Origin: an uncultured Eubacteriales bacterium
GTDB lineage: Bacteria; Bacillota; Clostridia; Oscillospirales; Acutalibacteraceae
Reading direction: 5' to 3'
Assembly (NCBI GenBank): GCA_934552855.1
Contig: CAKTEU010000025.1
Location: forward strand, 1-30,743
Length of the DNA stretch: 30,743 nt
Shown one piece after another: positions 8,401-16,583 of this stretch (position 1 is its first letter; every line of letters begins with the position of its first letter). Both the position numbers and the translations under genes were made by a program. Below the pieces are notes generated by a model. The model saw only the letters and a list, made by a program, of their open reading frames with translations. It had not been told where the DNA came from and ran no database searches.

Positions 8401-9025
8401 CGTTCTTGTTAACATCAATGTTGTAATGCTTATCCTTATCGGAATAAGTTTTTGAAAAACCGTTGTTGCCGAAAGTCGGTGCGGTTGCGGCATTGCCGTA
8501 ACGGACAACATCGGTTGATGTTGCAACTTCGCCATCGGCATTTCTGAATTTGAAAGTTACTGTGAACTCTTTGAGAAGATCGGTCTTGTTGACCTTGTTG
8601 AATGCGGCAACGGCACTGTTCATTGCATCGATTTTTTCCTGAATGAACTGTTCGTAATGTTTACCATTCGCAAGACCGATGAGGGCTTCATAAGCACTTT
8701 TAACCGCTCTGTATTCGGCGGTGTCAAGCTTATAAGCGTCGGTGTTGACGATCTTCAATGCATCGGCAACAGCATTGTTGAATTTATCCTGAAGATGTAC
8801 GCTTCTGGAATCAACATCGTTGCATTCGTCACATTTGTAAGTCTCATTGCTGAAATTGTACTTTCCACTGAATGAATACTTGGTGATGCTAATGTTGCCC
8901 TGAGCATAAATGTAATTATGCGAGTTGTGAGCAGCCGCCGCAGTGACACCCATAAACGGAACAGCCGTAACAATCATGAGTGCCGCCAACAGGCAGGCAA
9001 GTAAACGTTTTGATATTTTTTCCAT
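5429..9025 (-). CDS. Large secreted repeat protein: cysteine-pair repeats plus fibronectin III domains
   Basis: A 1198-residue exported protein of unknown function. The signal peptide is at 1-30 (cleavage in the VTAAAA region). A helical segment (about 75-150) precedes a beta segment (about 155-230). Then come about 16 tandem units of roughly 45 residues, of the form ALGH-x-KEATCTEDG-x-GKKC-x2-C-G; 13 carry the full Cys/Cys-x2-Cys pattern and the last seven are nearly identical. After them come a beta domain (IVLTKSKLAYNGKAQTPAV) and two FN3 domains, the last starting PAMPQNVKAAGGKKYIAVKW. There is no LPXTG, SLH or dockerin. Start: ATG with AAAGGAGG 13 nt upstream. Unit type recurs at the C-terminus of the LRR protein at 19373. 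A surface or matrix protein, perhaps metal-binding, is inference. The opposite strand shows long open frames that are shadows of the repeats. Confidence 0.8.
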   Translation of the reverse strand: MEKISKRLLACLLAALMIVTAVPFMGVTAAAAHNSHNYIYAQGNISITKYSFSGKYNFSNETYKCDECNDVDSRSVHLQDKFNNAVADALKIVNTDAYKLDTAEYRAVKSAYEALIGLANGKHYEQFIQEKIDAMNSAVAAFNKVNKTDLLKEFTVTFKFRNADGEVATSTDVVRYGNAATAPTFGNNGFSKTYSDKDKHYNIDVNKNGTIKWDKDFTKVTSDMTVTVTYTGKNHNYTSVVKAKKDPTCTENGNTEARMCKDCGFVTGGEEIPALGHAWGTPTSNGFLSSFQTSKCTRKGCSATYVEHANGNHIKVSVKAKAPTCTQPGYEAYEYCRSSTCQWSTYKEIPALGHDIVKDAAKEATCSSEGLTEGQHCTRCKDPSVTVKQGKIAALSHDFSLKVMDGAHIKTVATCTEPATYFYACAACGQIAYNLAPFEGEALGHNYTKRTVKDIDASSATCTEPAKKYYTCTRCDTSAASASDKEDHTYTVGAALGHDWPKDSKKNDVWTDLGNGTEKRVCDRCNTTETLCKVAANGKRAHEFTTIDAVPATCTTDGYTTYFKCTKCDYTEGKRVIPAAHTASRTETSVLSLPTCLNEGVKEDVVYCTDVHCGKVISRETSPVAALGHDYTAFLPDGNGTTHTKICKREDCSAAVKDHSVTENHKLKDVAEKKATCTEDGYTAGKVCEVCGYTTTTVIKAAGQHDEEVIPGKAATCTEKGLTEGKKCKICGKTTVEQKEIPALGHKEEVIKGKEATCTEAGLTDGKKCTVCGETTVKQEEIKALGHDWENITAKEPTCTEKGTTAGKKCKRCGTVDAEAKELEPLGHDYQVTVPAKEATCTEDGCTEGKKCTRCGDEIKSEVIPNKGGHKEEVIPAKAATCTEDGNEEGKKCSVCGEVIVEAKIIPALGHAFETVTTKATTAKDGSIVKTCPVCNATETTPIAKVATIVLTKSKLAYNGKAQTPAVVVKDSEGVVFVKDADYTVTYANNVNTGKATVTVKFINSNYDVTKVLSFTIAPTATAKVAAASAAKTLKISWSAVTGASGYRVQLFNGNKCVRDKFTTKKAWKFTKLSKGTKYKVVVTPYVTVGETNVYGAAKALNTSTSPAMPQNVKAAGGKKYIAVKWNAVNGATGYTVYYKLGKNGNFKSVTVSAKKNKVAIKKLASGKTYYVKVTANKRVGSNVARSIPSKLQSVTVK

Positions 9026-9054
9026 ATTTGTTAAAACCTCCTTTACTTTTCATC

Positions 9055-9083
9055 ATCATAGCACAATAAAATTCTGCTGTCAA
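9055..9083 (-). promoter_or_regulatory. Sigma-A promoter of the large repeat protein gene
   Basis: On the minus strand TTGACA (9078-9083), 17-nt spacer, TATGAT (9055-9060), about 30 nt before the start. Confidence 0.8.
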
Positions 9084-9174
9084 TCTTTCTTACAACAATT
9101 TGACAAATTTTGGTGCCTGTTTTTAATCATTTTAAACTTAGAGGTATATAAAACCAATAATTACAAATTTGTTC

Positions 9175-9203
9175 TTGATAATTCGGTCAATTATTGATAT
9201 AAT
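9175..9203 (+). promoter_or_regulatory. Sigma-A promoter of the cupin-tmk-mltG operon
   Basis: TTGATA (9175-9180), 17-nt spacer, TATAAT (9198-9203), about 30 nt before the cupin start. No other convincing promoter was seen in the short gaps of the operon. Confidence 0.8.
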
Positions 9204-9234
9204 ACAATGAATTAATATTATGGGGGTTTTTGCA

Positions 9235-9585
9235 ATGATTAAAAGAAAAGAAAATATGACTTCAACAATAAAGGTCAATATGCGCGGCGGAGACGGACAG
9301 GCCGTTGTTACCGACGTTCTCGATAAAGGCGAATACAAAGGCCATGCAAGACTCATCGGAACAATCCTTCTTGAGCCGGGCTGTTCCATCGGCGCTCACG
9401 TTCACGAAAACGAAGAAGAGGTTTTCTATGTTATTGAAGGCACTGCCACCTATAACGACAACGGCAAAACCGAAATTCTTCACAAGGGCGACAGCTGCAT
9501 CTGTCTCGGCGGCGAAACACATTCAATCGCAAACCGCACCGAAAACGAAAACCTGACCGTTTTTGCCGTTATTCTCACATACTGA
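9235..9585 (+). CDS. Small single-domain cupin
   Basis: A 116-residue cupin_2-type beta barrel. Cupin motif 1 is PGCSIGAHVHENEEEVFYV (GAHVH then Glu), giving the His, His and Glu metal ligands; motif 2 is GDSCICLGGETHSIAN, giving the last His. The family binds a metal and serves as small enzymes or ligand sensors; nothing here fixes a substrate. Two in-frame ATGs compete, at 9220 and 9235. The second is chosen because a GGGGG site sits 8 nt before it, while that site overlaps the first. It is the first gene of the operon, 15 nt before tmk; the family is clear and the link to dTMP metabolism is only positional. Confidence 0.85.
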   Translation: MIKRKENMTSTIKVNMRGGDGQAVVTDVLDKGEYKGHARLIGTILLEPGCSIGAHVHENEEEVFYVIEGTATYNDNGKTEILHKGDSCICLGGETHSIANRTENENLTVFAVILTY

Positions 9586-9600
9586 TAAAGCGGTGAAAAA

Positions 9601-10263
9601 ATGGGCAAAATGATTGTTATTGAAGGCCTTGACGGAAGCGGAAAAGGCACTCAGGCCGCACTTTTGCTTTCTCGGCTTCAAAAAAGCGGAAAAGAAGTTT
9701 TTGCGATTGACCTTCCGAATTACGGCGACGAATCAAGCGCACTTGTAAGAATGTATTTAAACGGCGAAATGGGCACTCATCCGGGTGATGTCAACGCTTT
9801 TGCCGCCTCAACTTTTTTTGCCGTTGACCGCTTTGCAAGCTTCAAAAAACATTGGAGCCGGGAATATAAAAGCGGAAAAATTATCGTTGCCAACCGTTAC
9901 ACAACCTCAAACGCCTGTCATCAAATGACAAAGCTGCCCGAAAAGGACTGGGATTTTTTCCTTGACTGGCTTTTTGACTTTGAATATAAAAAGCTTGAAA
10001 TTCCCGAACCGGACTGCGTTGTTTTTCTTGATATGCCCGTTGAGGTTTCGCAAAAGCTTATTGAAAAGCGATATCAAAACGACGAAAGCAAAAAGGACAT
10101 TCACGAACTTGACGTTGACTATCTCAAACACTGCCGCTATGCCGCAAACTATGCCTGCGACAAGCTCGGTTGGAAACGCATTGTGTGCGCCGAAAACGGA
10201 AAGCCGAAAAGCGTTGAAGAAATTTCCGACCTTGTTTTTGAATGTGTAAAAAAATACATATAG
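9601..10263 (+). CDS. tmk: Thymidylate kinase (dTMP kinase)
   Basis: Phosphorylates dTMP to dTDP with ATP, a step common to de novo and salvage dTTP synthesis. The 220-residue length suits the family. The P-loop IEGLDGSGKGTQ (7-18) has the Tmk-type GxDGxGK core, with GKGT instead of the more usual GKTT/S. The DRF-type dTMP site is AVDRFAS (about 74-80), and NRYTTSNACHQ (about 98-108) corresponds to the conserved R-Y/S-A-x2-Q region. Start: ATG with GGTGA 5 nt upstream, 15 nt after the cupin stop. The product of ThyX at 3911-5284 is its substrate, though that gene is in a different transcription unit. Assignment is firm. Confidence 0.93.
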   Translation: MGKMIVIEGLDGSGKGTQAALLLSRLQKSGKEVFAIDLPNYGDESSALVRMYLNGEMGTHPGDVNAFAASTFFAVDRFASFKKHWSREYKSGKIIVANRYTTSNACHQMTKLPEKDWDFFLDWLFDFEYKKLEIPEPDCVVFLDMPVEVSQKLIEKRYQNDESKKDIHELDVDYLKHCRYAANYACDKLGWKRIVCAENGKPKSVEEISDLVFECVKKYI

Positions 10264-10315
10264 CTTAACCGTAATCAGCATTTGATTTACTGTTTTCCTT
10301 CCGGAGGTATTATTT

Positions 10316-10858
10316 ATGATATACTGTTTTCTTGCCGACGGTTTTGAAGAAACCGAAGCCATTGCTCCGATCGATATGCTCAAACGTGCAAACATTTCGG
10401 TTGTCACTGTCGGAGTTTCAAAAAGAGTGATCACCGGCAGCCACGCTATCCCCGTCACAACCGATATCACAACGGACGAACTTATTCTTGACGGCGACCT
10501 TGAAGGCGTTATCCTTCCCGGCGGAATGCCCGGAACGCTTAACCTTGACGCAGACGAAACCGTTCACAAGGCAATTGACTTTGCTGCAAAAAACAAAAAG
10601 CTTGTTTGTGCAATCTGCGCCGCACCGTCCATTCTCGGAAGAAAGGGGCTTCTTTTCGGAAAAGAAGCCATTGCTTTTCCCGGTTTTGAAAAGGAGCTTG
10701 AAGGCGCAATAATCAGCAAAAGCCCCGTTGTTAAGGACGAAAACTTTATAACGGCCAAAGGTGCAGGCGTTGCGGTTGACTTCGGTCTTGAAATTGTTGC
10801 GGCACTCAAGGGAAAAGAAAAAAGCGAAGAAATACGCTCTCAAATTCAGTGCAGATGA
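10316..10858 (+). CDS. DJ-1/PfpI family protein (YajL/ThiJ-like)
   Basis: A 180-residue alpha/beta protein of the DJ-1/PfpI superfamily. The N-terminal strand leads into DGFEETEAIAPIDMLKRA, carrying the conserved Glu (E14), and VCAICAAPSILG (97-108) is the nucleophile elbow with Cys101. The GVILPGG motif is at 64-70. Members act as glyoxalases, protein or nucleotide deglycases, or oxidative-stress chaperones; the motifs place this in the YajL/DJ-1 branch but do not fix activity. Start: ATG with CCGGAGG about 8 nt upstream. The stop overlaps the next gene's ATG in an ATGA, so the two are translationally coupled. Confidence 0.9.
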   Translation: MIYCFLADGFEETEAIAPIDMLKRANISVVTVGVSKRVITGSHAIPVTTDITTDELILDGDLEGVILPGGMPGTLNLDADETVHKAIDFAAKNKKLVCAICAAPSILGRKGLLFGKEAIAFPGFEKELEGAIISKSPVVKDENFITAKGAGVAVDFGLEIVAALKGKEKSEEIRSQIQCR

Positions 10859-11439
10859 GTATTGACGAAGAAAAAAACCTGCTTCGGAAAAACGTCAAAG
10901 CCGTTCGCTCTTCAATCGAAAACAAAGAAAATCTCAGCAAAATAATCGGCGAAAAGCTTTTTTCGCTTGATTGCTATAAAAGCTGCGAAAACCTTTTTGC
11001 ATATTTTTCCTATCCGCAAGAGGTTTCAACAAAGCTTATCATTGAAAAAGCGATTCTTGACGGAAAAAAGGTTGCACTCCCCCGCTGTGAAAGCGAACAT
11101 GAGATGAGCTTTTATTATACAGAAAGCCTTTCGGAGCTTGAAAAAGGAAAATTTCAAGGCATTTTTGAGCCGAAGAAAACAAAAGAAAAAGCTTTTTCAA
11201 ACGAAAAATCACTTATTCTTGTTCCGGCACTCGCATTCGGAAAAAACGGTTCACGGCTCGGTCACGGAAAAGGGTATTACGACCGCTTTCTTGCTTTAAG
11301 CAAAGGAATATCTGTCGGGCTTTGTTTTGAAAAGCTTCTTTTTTCATCTTTGCCCGAAGGCAGATTTGACAAACGTGTTTCGCTGATTATCACCGAAAAC
11401 AAAATCATTCGCACCGAAAAACCGGTGTCTCAAAAATAA
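10855..11439 (+). CDS. 5-formyltetrahydrofolate cyclo-ligase (MTHFS/YgfA family)
   Basis: Converts 5-formyl-THF to 5,10-methenyl-THF with ATP, returning it to the active one-carbon pool. About 194 residues, as usual. The signature is at the C-terminal half: LVPALAFGKNGSRLGHGKG followed by YYDRFL. The N-terminal LLRKNVKAVR is the typical basic helix. The ATG at 10855 overlaps the DJ-1 stop (ATGA); a GTG two codons earlier (10849) is possible but less likely. Methylene-THF, made downstream of methenyl-THF, is the carbon donor for ThyX, so the gene fits the folate/dTMP theme of the region. No unusual residues seen. Confidence 0.93.
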   Translation: MSIDEEKNLLRKNVKAVRSSIENKENLSKIIGEKLFSLDCYKSCENLFAYFSYPQEVSTKLIIEKAILDGKKVALPRCESEHEMSFYYTESLSELEKGKFQGIFEPKKTKEKAFSNEKSLILVPALAFGKNGSRLGHGKGYYDRFLALSKGISVGLCFEKLLFSSLPEGRFDKRVSLIITENKIIRTEKPVSQK

Positions 11440-11451
11440 AGGAGGACAAAC

Positions 11452-12957
11452 ATGGACTCAAATTCATTCACTCCGGAAACAGAAAGGCAAGCTCCGCCCC
11501 GTTCCGGCCGGCCGAACCCAAGAACCGAAAACTTCAAAGTTTCGATTGACGAATTCAATCAGGTTCCCGATGAATACGTTCCTATTCAAAGGCCGAGTGC
11601 ATATGCGCCGACGAAAAAGCCGACAAGGGAAAATTTTGAGGTCAACATTCCCAAAAGAAAGCTTGCGCCGGAAAATCAGTCAAGACAAAAACGCCCGGTT
11701 TCAAAAAACGCTTCACGTTCGGCAAAATCAAAAACCGGAGCAAAAAGGCGTTCGGCTTCTTCTCAAAAAAGGTCTTCCGGCTCTTCAAAAAGACGTGTTC
11801 CCGAAAGCGAGCTGACTCCGGCTCAGCGTGCAAGACTCAAAGAACAACGAAAATTCCGCCGCACAAAGGGTGCAATCATTGCCTGCATCTGTGCCGTTAT
11901 CATAACAATCATCACGGCAACCGCTTCTTCGCTTGCGCTCGGAACAATCAAAGACATTCTTGTTTTGAGCAAAGACGAAACGGCCGCAACCGTTTCCGTA
12001 ATTATTCCGGAAGGTTCGGATTTTAACGATGTTTATGACATTCTTTGCGACAACGGACTTGTTCATCAAAAGTTTATAACAAAGCTTTTTTGCAAGTTCA
12101 GGCATTATGACAAAGCAAAAAACAGAGAAGGCAAATATGTAAACATTGAATATGTTCCCGGTGCATACTATCTTGAACCGGACAGCGGCATTGAAGTCAT
12201 GCTTGAAAACATCAAAAAGTCAAACAGCGTTTCAAAAGATACCGTTCGTCTTACCTTCCCCGAAGGCTGGACAATTGCGCAGGTTTTTGAAAAGATTGAA
12301 AAATACAACGTTTGCACAGCCGAAAAGCTTTATGCAAACCTTGACATTGTCGGAAAACAGTTCGGTTTTTATAAGAACATTCCCTCAAACACCGGACGCT
12401 ATCTCAAAGCCGAAGGCTATATTTTCCCCGATACCTATGACTTCTATATCGGCGAAAACGCAAACTCGGTCCTCAAAAAGCTTTTCACAAACTTCACAAA
12501 GAAGTGGACAAAGGAATATACTCAAAAAGCCAAGGCACTCAGAATGAGTCAGGATCAAATCATCATTCTTGCTTCAATCATTCAGCGTGAAGCAAAAAAT
12601 GCCTCTCAAATGGCAGACATCTCTTCGGTTCTTCACAACCGCCTTGACGACCCGGCAACGTATCCGCAGCTTCAGATGAATTCAACAAAGGATTATATCA
12701 CCTCCGTCAACAAATACGGTCTGTTCAGCGACTTTTATTATTCAATCTATCTTGACGCATACAACACTTACAGTGCCGAAGGTCTTCCGCCGGGAGCAAT
12801 CTGCAATCCCGGCATTGAAGCGATTGAAGCCGCACTCAACCCGAGTGACACAAATTATCACTTCTTCTGTCACGATGACAACGGCAACATTTATCTTGCC
12901 GAAACCGCAGCGGAACACCAGAAGAACACCGAAAAAATCTTCTATGAATCGGATTGA
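11452..12957 (+). CDS. mltG: Endolytic peptidoglycan transglycosylase MltG (YceG-like)
   Basis: MltG cleaves nascent glycan strands and sets their length at the membrane. The 501-residue protein has a long basic, disordered cytoplasmic N-terminus (1-138, rich in Lys, Arg and Ser), one transmembrane helix (about 140-165), a LysM-like region (VIIPEGSDFNDVYDILCDNG) and the YceG catalytic domain. Seen there are EGYIFPDTY (321-329), ILASIIQREA with catalytic Glu380, and a C-terminal GLPPGAICNPG (444-454). The usual family length is 330-380, the excess being the N-terminal tail. Start: ATG with AAAGGAGG 8 nt upstream. It is followed 7 nt later by the U32 gene, the same neighbour type as Bacillus yrrL and yrrO. 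Confidence 0.93.
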   Translation: MDSNSFTPETERQAPPRSGRPNPRTENFKVSIDEFNQVPDEYVPIQRPSAYAPTKKPTRENFEVNIPKRKLAPENQSRQKRPVSKNASRSAKSKTGAKRRSASSQKRSSGSSKRRVPESELTPAQRARLKEQRKFRRTKGAIIACICAVIITIITATASSLALGTIKDILVLSKDETAATVSVIIPEGSDFNDVYDILCDNGLVHQKFITKLFCKFRHYDKAKNREGKYVNIEYVPGAYYLEPDSGIEVMLENIKKSNSVSKDTVRLTFPEGWTIAQVFEKIEKYNVCTAEKLYANLDIVGKQFGFYKNIPSNTGRYLKAEGYIFPDTYDFYIGENANSVLKKLFTNFTKKWTKEYTQKAKALRMSQDQIIILASIIQREAKNASQMADISSVLHNRLDDPATYPQLQMNSTKDYITSVNKYGLFSDFYYSIYLDAYNTYSAEGLPPGAICNPGIEAIEAALNPSDTNYHFFCHDDNGNIYLAETAAEHQKNTEKIFYESD

Positions 12958-12964
12958 TAAATCA

Positions 12965-14221
12965 ATGACAAAAAAAGCAAAAAAGCCCGAACTCCTTGCC
13001 CCCGCCGGAGACATGGAAAGGCTCAAAGCCGCAGTGAAATATAAAGCAGATGCCGTCTATTTGGGCGGCTCTGTTTTCGGAATGCGCACAGCACCGCAAA
13101 ATTTCAGTGATGAACAACTCAAGGAAGCTTGCGATTACTGCCACGAAAGGGGCGTAAAGGTCTATCAGACCGTCAACACCCTTCCGAGGAACAACGAACT
13201 TGAGCTTCTTCCCGCTTTTCTTCAAAACGCTCAGGAAAGCGGCGTTGATGCCTTTATTGTTTCCGATCTCGGTGTAATGGAATACGCAAAAAAGTATGCA
13301 CCGAAGGTTGAACTTCATGTTTCAACCCAAGCGGGAATTGTCAATTACGCTTCGGCAAACGCTTTTTATGCACTCGGCGCAAAGCGCATTGTTACCGCAA
13401 GAGAGCTTTCGCTCAAGGAGATTGCCGAAATCAGAAACAACATTCCTTCCGATATGGACATTGAATGCTTTGTTCACGGCGCAATGTGCGTTTCGTTTTC
13501 CGGAAGATGCCTTCTTTCAAATTATCTTGTCGGAAGAGATTCAAACCGTGGCGACTGCGCCCAGCCCTGCCGCTGGAAATACAGCCTTGTTGAAGAAAAG
13601 CGGCCGGGAATGTATTTTCCGATTGAGGACGCAGACGGCGGAACATTCATTCTCAATTCAAAAGATATGTGCATGATTGAGCATATTCCCGAACTTGTCA
13701 AAGCCGGAATAACAAGCTTTAAAATTGAGGGACGTGCAAAATCGGAATACTATGTTTCGGTTGTCACGAATGCATACCGAAGAGCAATTGATGCATATTT
13801 TGAAAATCCGACCGACGATTACAAACCCGAACAATGGATCATTGACGAGATGAGAAAAATCAGTTACCGTGATTACTGCACCGGTTTTTACTTTGCCGAC
13901 CCGAAAGACGACGCTTCAATAAGCCTTCGCGGCGGTTACAACCGTGAATGGGACGTTATGGGCATTGTTGAAAAATGGGAAAACGGCATTGCTTTTTGTT
14001 CTCAGCGAAACCGCTTTTTTGAAGGCGACAAACTTGAAGTTCTTGAAAGCGACAAGCCGCCGTTCACCATAACGGCAGCCGGGCTCAAAAACGCCGAAAA
14101 CGAGCCGATTGAAAGCACAAATCACCCGATGATGAAATTCTCTTTCCTTTGCGAAACACCGCTTGAAACGGGCGCAATACTCAGAAAAGAACGTGAGGAA
14201 AGTGCACGGGTTATTATTTGA
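12965..14221 (+). CDS. Peptidase U32 family protein, likely tRNA U34 hydroxylation factor (TrhP/YrrO-like)
   Basis: A 418-residue U32 family protein. The bacterial members TrhP/YrrO take part in prephenate-dependent 5-hydroxyuridine formation at tRNA position 34. Seen: KPELLAPAGDMERLKAA at the N-terminus; ELHVSTQAGIVN (116-127); CFVHGAMCVSFSGRCLLSNY (168-187); RGDCAQPCRW (195-204), giving four Cys (C175, C182, C198, C202) expected to bind an Fe-S cluster; FKIEGRAKS (252-260). The open frame runs far upstream into mltG. ATG 12965 is chosen because it follows the mltG stop by 7 nt and starts the conserved region; ATG 12944 overlaps mltG and lacks a ribosome site. It is the last gene of the operon. 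The mltG neighbourhood supports a YrrO-type assignment. Confidence 0.88.
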   Translation: MTKKAKKPELLAPAGDMERLKAAVKYKADAVYLGGSVFGMRTAPQNFSDEQLKEACDYCHERGVKVYQTVNTLPRNNELELLPAFLQNAQESGVDAFIVSDLGVMEYAKKYAPKVELHVSTQAGIVNYASANAFYALGAKRIVTARELSLKEIAEIRNNIPSDMDIECFVHGAMCVSFSGRCLLSNYLVGRDSNRGDCAQPCRWKYSLVEEKRPGMYFPIEDADGGTFILNSKDMCMIEHIPELVKAGITSFKIEGRAKSEYYVSVVTNAYRRAIDAYFENPTDDYKPEQWIIDEMRKISYRDYCTGFYFADPKDDASISLRGGYNREWDVMGIVEKWENGIAFCSQRNRFFEGDKLEVLESDKPPFTITAAGLKNAENEPIESTNHPMMKFSFLCETPLETGAILRKEREESARVII

Positions 14222-14230
14222 ACAAAACAA

Positions 14231-14268
14231 AAGCAGCCGTATCCGGGATTTTGGATACGGCTGTTTTT
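14231..14268 (+). terminator. Rho-independent terminator of the cupin-trhP operon (bidirectional)
   Basis: Perfect 11-bp inverted repeat CAGCCGTATCC/GGATACGGCTG followed by five T, 12 nt after the U32 stop. The minus strand reads CTTTTG after the stem, so it may also stop the converging two-component operon. Confidence 0.9.
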
Positions 14269-14305
14269 AATGATGTCATTGTTTTTTAAGCCAAACCTCA
14301 AAGCG

Positions 14306-15775
14306 TCACTGACAAATCAAAACGTCAAACCAAAACTCAACGCCGTCTTTGTGATTGATTGCGCCGTATTTTGCATTTTGAAGGTTTTGCGCTTCGGCAA
14401 CAATCGCAAGACCGAGGCCGAAACGCCCCTGCTCCCTTGAATGAGCCTTGTCAGCACGATAAAAGCTTTGCCAAATATGGCCGATATCCTCGTCGGCAAT
14501 CGGCTTTCCGGTGTTGAAAAGACTTATACGATAAAATTCTTCGTTAACTTCGCAGCTGATTTTAATCTTTTTTTCACCTTCGATGTGGCTGAGTGCATTG
14601 GAAAAATAATTGTTAAAAACCCGCTCAAAAAGCTCCTTGTCGCAAAGAGCAACATAGTTTTCGTTGATATTGATTTCAAGCGTTATTCCGTTGTTTGAAA
14701 GATGCTTTTTTCTTGAAGAAACAAGCGAAAGAACTTCTTCTTTCAGCAAAAGCTTTTCTTTATTGACCTTTCGGCCGCCGTTTTCAAAACGCATGAGTTC
14801 AAGAAGGCGAACAACAAGCTTGTTCATTTTTTGTGCCTCTTCAATAATCACGCTGCTGTATTCGTCGCTGTCCTCTTTTGTTTCGGCATATTTTATTCCT
14901 TCGGCGTAGCCCTGAATGATTGCAATCGGCGTTTTAAGTTCGTGCGAAGCGTTGGCAATGAACTGTTTTCGTCCTTCTTCAAGGCGATGCTCTTTTTCAA
15001 TATCATTCAAAAGCCGTTCGTTCTTTTTGTTGAGATCCTGCATTGTAATATCAAGCGAGGCGGAAAGCGCATTGACGCTTTTGCTCAGTTCGCCCAACTC
15101 CCTTATTCTGAACGGCGGACACACTTCGGAAAAATCAAGATTGCCGATGTTCTTTGTTATACGATTGATTTTTTTGATTGGAACAACAAACGTATAGGTA
15201 TACGCCAAGAAAATGAGAAAAATGATTCCAAGCAACGCAAGGCAGACCCAAAGCATTGCCCGGCTTGCCGTTTTTGCGTTGGCTTCAATAACGTCAAGCG
15301 AATAGTACATTTCTATTCCGGCGTTATCTTTGAAAAAAGTTCCGTAAACAATATATTTCGCCGTTGCAAAATATTCCTGGCGTGTTTCAAAATAGCTTTT
15401 TTCGTCAAGATCATCGTGTTCAAGAATACGCATGATTCTCGGCTTCATTTCTCCGCTCGGTTTTTGCGAACCGAAAACCGAATCGTTGTTGTTTGAAGTG
15501 TAAATCAGCGTATCCCTTGGGTGATAAATCTCAACATAGATATCATACTTTGCTTCGATATCGGAGAGCTTTCTCATATAATCCTTTTCGTCAAAGCCGA
15601 TTTGCTCAATGCTGATTGCGGCCTCTTTCATATTGTTCCTCACAACACGGATAAACATATCTTCCATAAAAATGAACTGAAAAATTGTTATCACGGCAAA
15701 AATGAAAACAAGAACCAAAAACGAAAGTCCGTAGCGAGCCATGAGCGTATCACGGTTTGTGTGCGCTTTTTTCAT
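14306..15775 (-). CDS. Membrane sensor histidine kinase
   Basis: A 489-residue two-component sensor. TM1 at about 15-37; an extracellular domain (about 38-172) without a family I can name; TM2 at about 173-197; HAMP (about 198-250); HisKA with SHELKTPIAII (phospho-acceptor His278); ATPase with N-box NNYFSNALSH (388-397), G1-type FNTGKP (420-425), F-box SFYRAD and GRFGLGLAI (450-458). All catalytic motifs look intact. Its ATG overlaps the response-regulator stop by one base (TAATG), so translation is coupled. The gene converges on the U32 gene. The signal sensed is unknown. Confidence 0.93.
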   Translation of the reverse strand: MKKAHTNRDTLMARYGLSFLVLVFIFAVITIFQFIFMEDMFIRVVRNNMKEAAISIEQIGFDEKDYMRKLSDIEAKYDIYVEIYHPRDTLIYTSNNNDSVFGSQKPSGEMKPRIMRILEHDDLDEKSYFETRQEYFATAKYIVYGTFFKDNAGIEMYYSLDVIEANAKTASRAMLWVCLALLGIIFLIFLAYTYTFVVPIKKINRITKNIGNLDFSEVCPPFRIRELGELSKSVNALSASLDITMQDLNKKNERLLNDIEKEHRLEEGRKQFIANASHELKTPIAIIQGYAEGIKYAETKEDSDEYSSVIIEEAQKMNKLVVRLLELMRFENGGRKVNKEKLLLKEEVLSLVSSRKKHLSNNGITLEININENYVALCDKELFERVFNNYFSNALSHIEGEKKIKISCEVNEEFYRISLFNTGKPIADEDIGHIWQSFYRADKAHSREQGRFGLGLAIVAEAQNLQNAKYGAINHKDGVEFWFDVLICQ

Positions 15776-16455
15776 TACAGATCCTCAATCTTATATCCGA
15801 TTCCGTAAACGGTTTTGAGATGGGCTGTGCCCCAATCGCCAAGCTTTGTTCTCAGCCTTGCAACGTGCGAATCAACCGTGCGTACATCGCCCACATAATC
15901 AAAGCCCCAAATGCTGTCAAGAAGCTGTTCTCGTGAAAACACCCTTCCCGGTGCTTCAAGAAGTTTTTTAAGAATATTATATTCTTTGAGCGTGAGTTCA
16001 ATTTCTTCTCCGTTGAGCCTGACCTCATGCGCTTCATGATTGAAAACAAGGTTTTTGAGGTTTTTCTCGCTTGAAAACGGAGAGTTTGCGTTAACACGGC
16101 GAAGAAGTGCTTCAACCCTTTTCATTAATACGGAAGGACTGAACGGTTTTGTCACATAATCATCTGCGCCGGATTCATAGCCCATCAGTTCGTCAAATTC
16201 CTCACTTCGTGCCGTGAGCATGATTACGGGAACGGAGGAAACTTCCCTGACTTTTTTGCAAACTTCCCAGCCATTGAGGCCGGGCATCATGATATCAAGA
16301 ATCATGAGATCAATAAAACTGCTGTTTTGAACAAAAATCGAATAAGCCTCGTCACCGTCTTCGGCTTCAATCGGTTCATGACCTTCTCTTTTCAAAAAGT
16401 CGCAAACAAGTTTTCTTATTTTTTGTTCGTCATCCGCAACAATAATCCTTGCCAT
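15775..16455 (-). CDS. OmpR/PhoB-family response regulator
   Basis: A 226-residue regulator: receiver domain with acidic pair D8/D9, phospho-acceptor Asp54 (LMILDIMMPG), Thr81 and Lys103 (VTKPFSP), then a winged-helix output domain (GEEIELTLKEYNILKKLLE, ending near RTVDSHVARLRTKLG). It should bind DNA as a dimer when phosphorylated by the kinase whose gene follows with a one-base overlap. Start: ATG with GAGGAGAG 5-6 nt upstream. It is the first gene of the operon, from a clear sigma-A promoter. Targets are unknown; no obvious tandem repeat operator was seen beside its promoter. Confidence 0.95.
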   Translation of the reverse strand: MARIIVADDEQKIRKLVCDFLKREGHEPIEAEDGDEAYSIFVQNSSFIDLMILDIMMPGLNGWEVCKKVREVSSVPVIMLTARSEEFDELMGYESGADDYVTKPFSPSVLMKRVEALLRRVNANSPFSSEKNLKNLVFNHEAHEVRLNGEEIELTLKEYNILKKLLEAPGRVFSREQLLDSIWGFDYVGDVRTVDSHVARLRTKLGDWGTAHLKTVYGIGYKIEDL

Positions 16456-16504
16456 TTCTTCTCTCCTCTGCCAAATGCGTCCAAAGGCGCACGATTATGT
16501 ATAC

Positions 16505-16533
16505 ATTATACAGCAATATCTTACATTCGTCAA
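16505..16533 (-). promoter_or_regulatory. Sigma-A promoter of the two-component operon
   Basis: On the minus strand TTGACG (16528-16533), 17-nt spacer, TATAAT (16505-16510), about 50 nt before the regulator start. Confidence 0.85.
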
Positions 16534-16583
16534 ACAAAAAACAGAAATTTTATAAACAGGCGATCAGACAGGTTGTTTTTCTT

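Noticed and set aside
14831..15496. 221-residue plus-strand frame opposite the histidine kinase
   Set aside because: Antisense shadow of a kinase with all motifs intact; no ribosome site.
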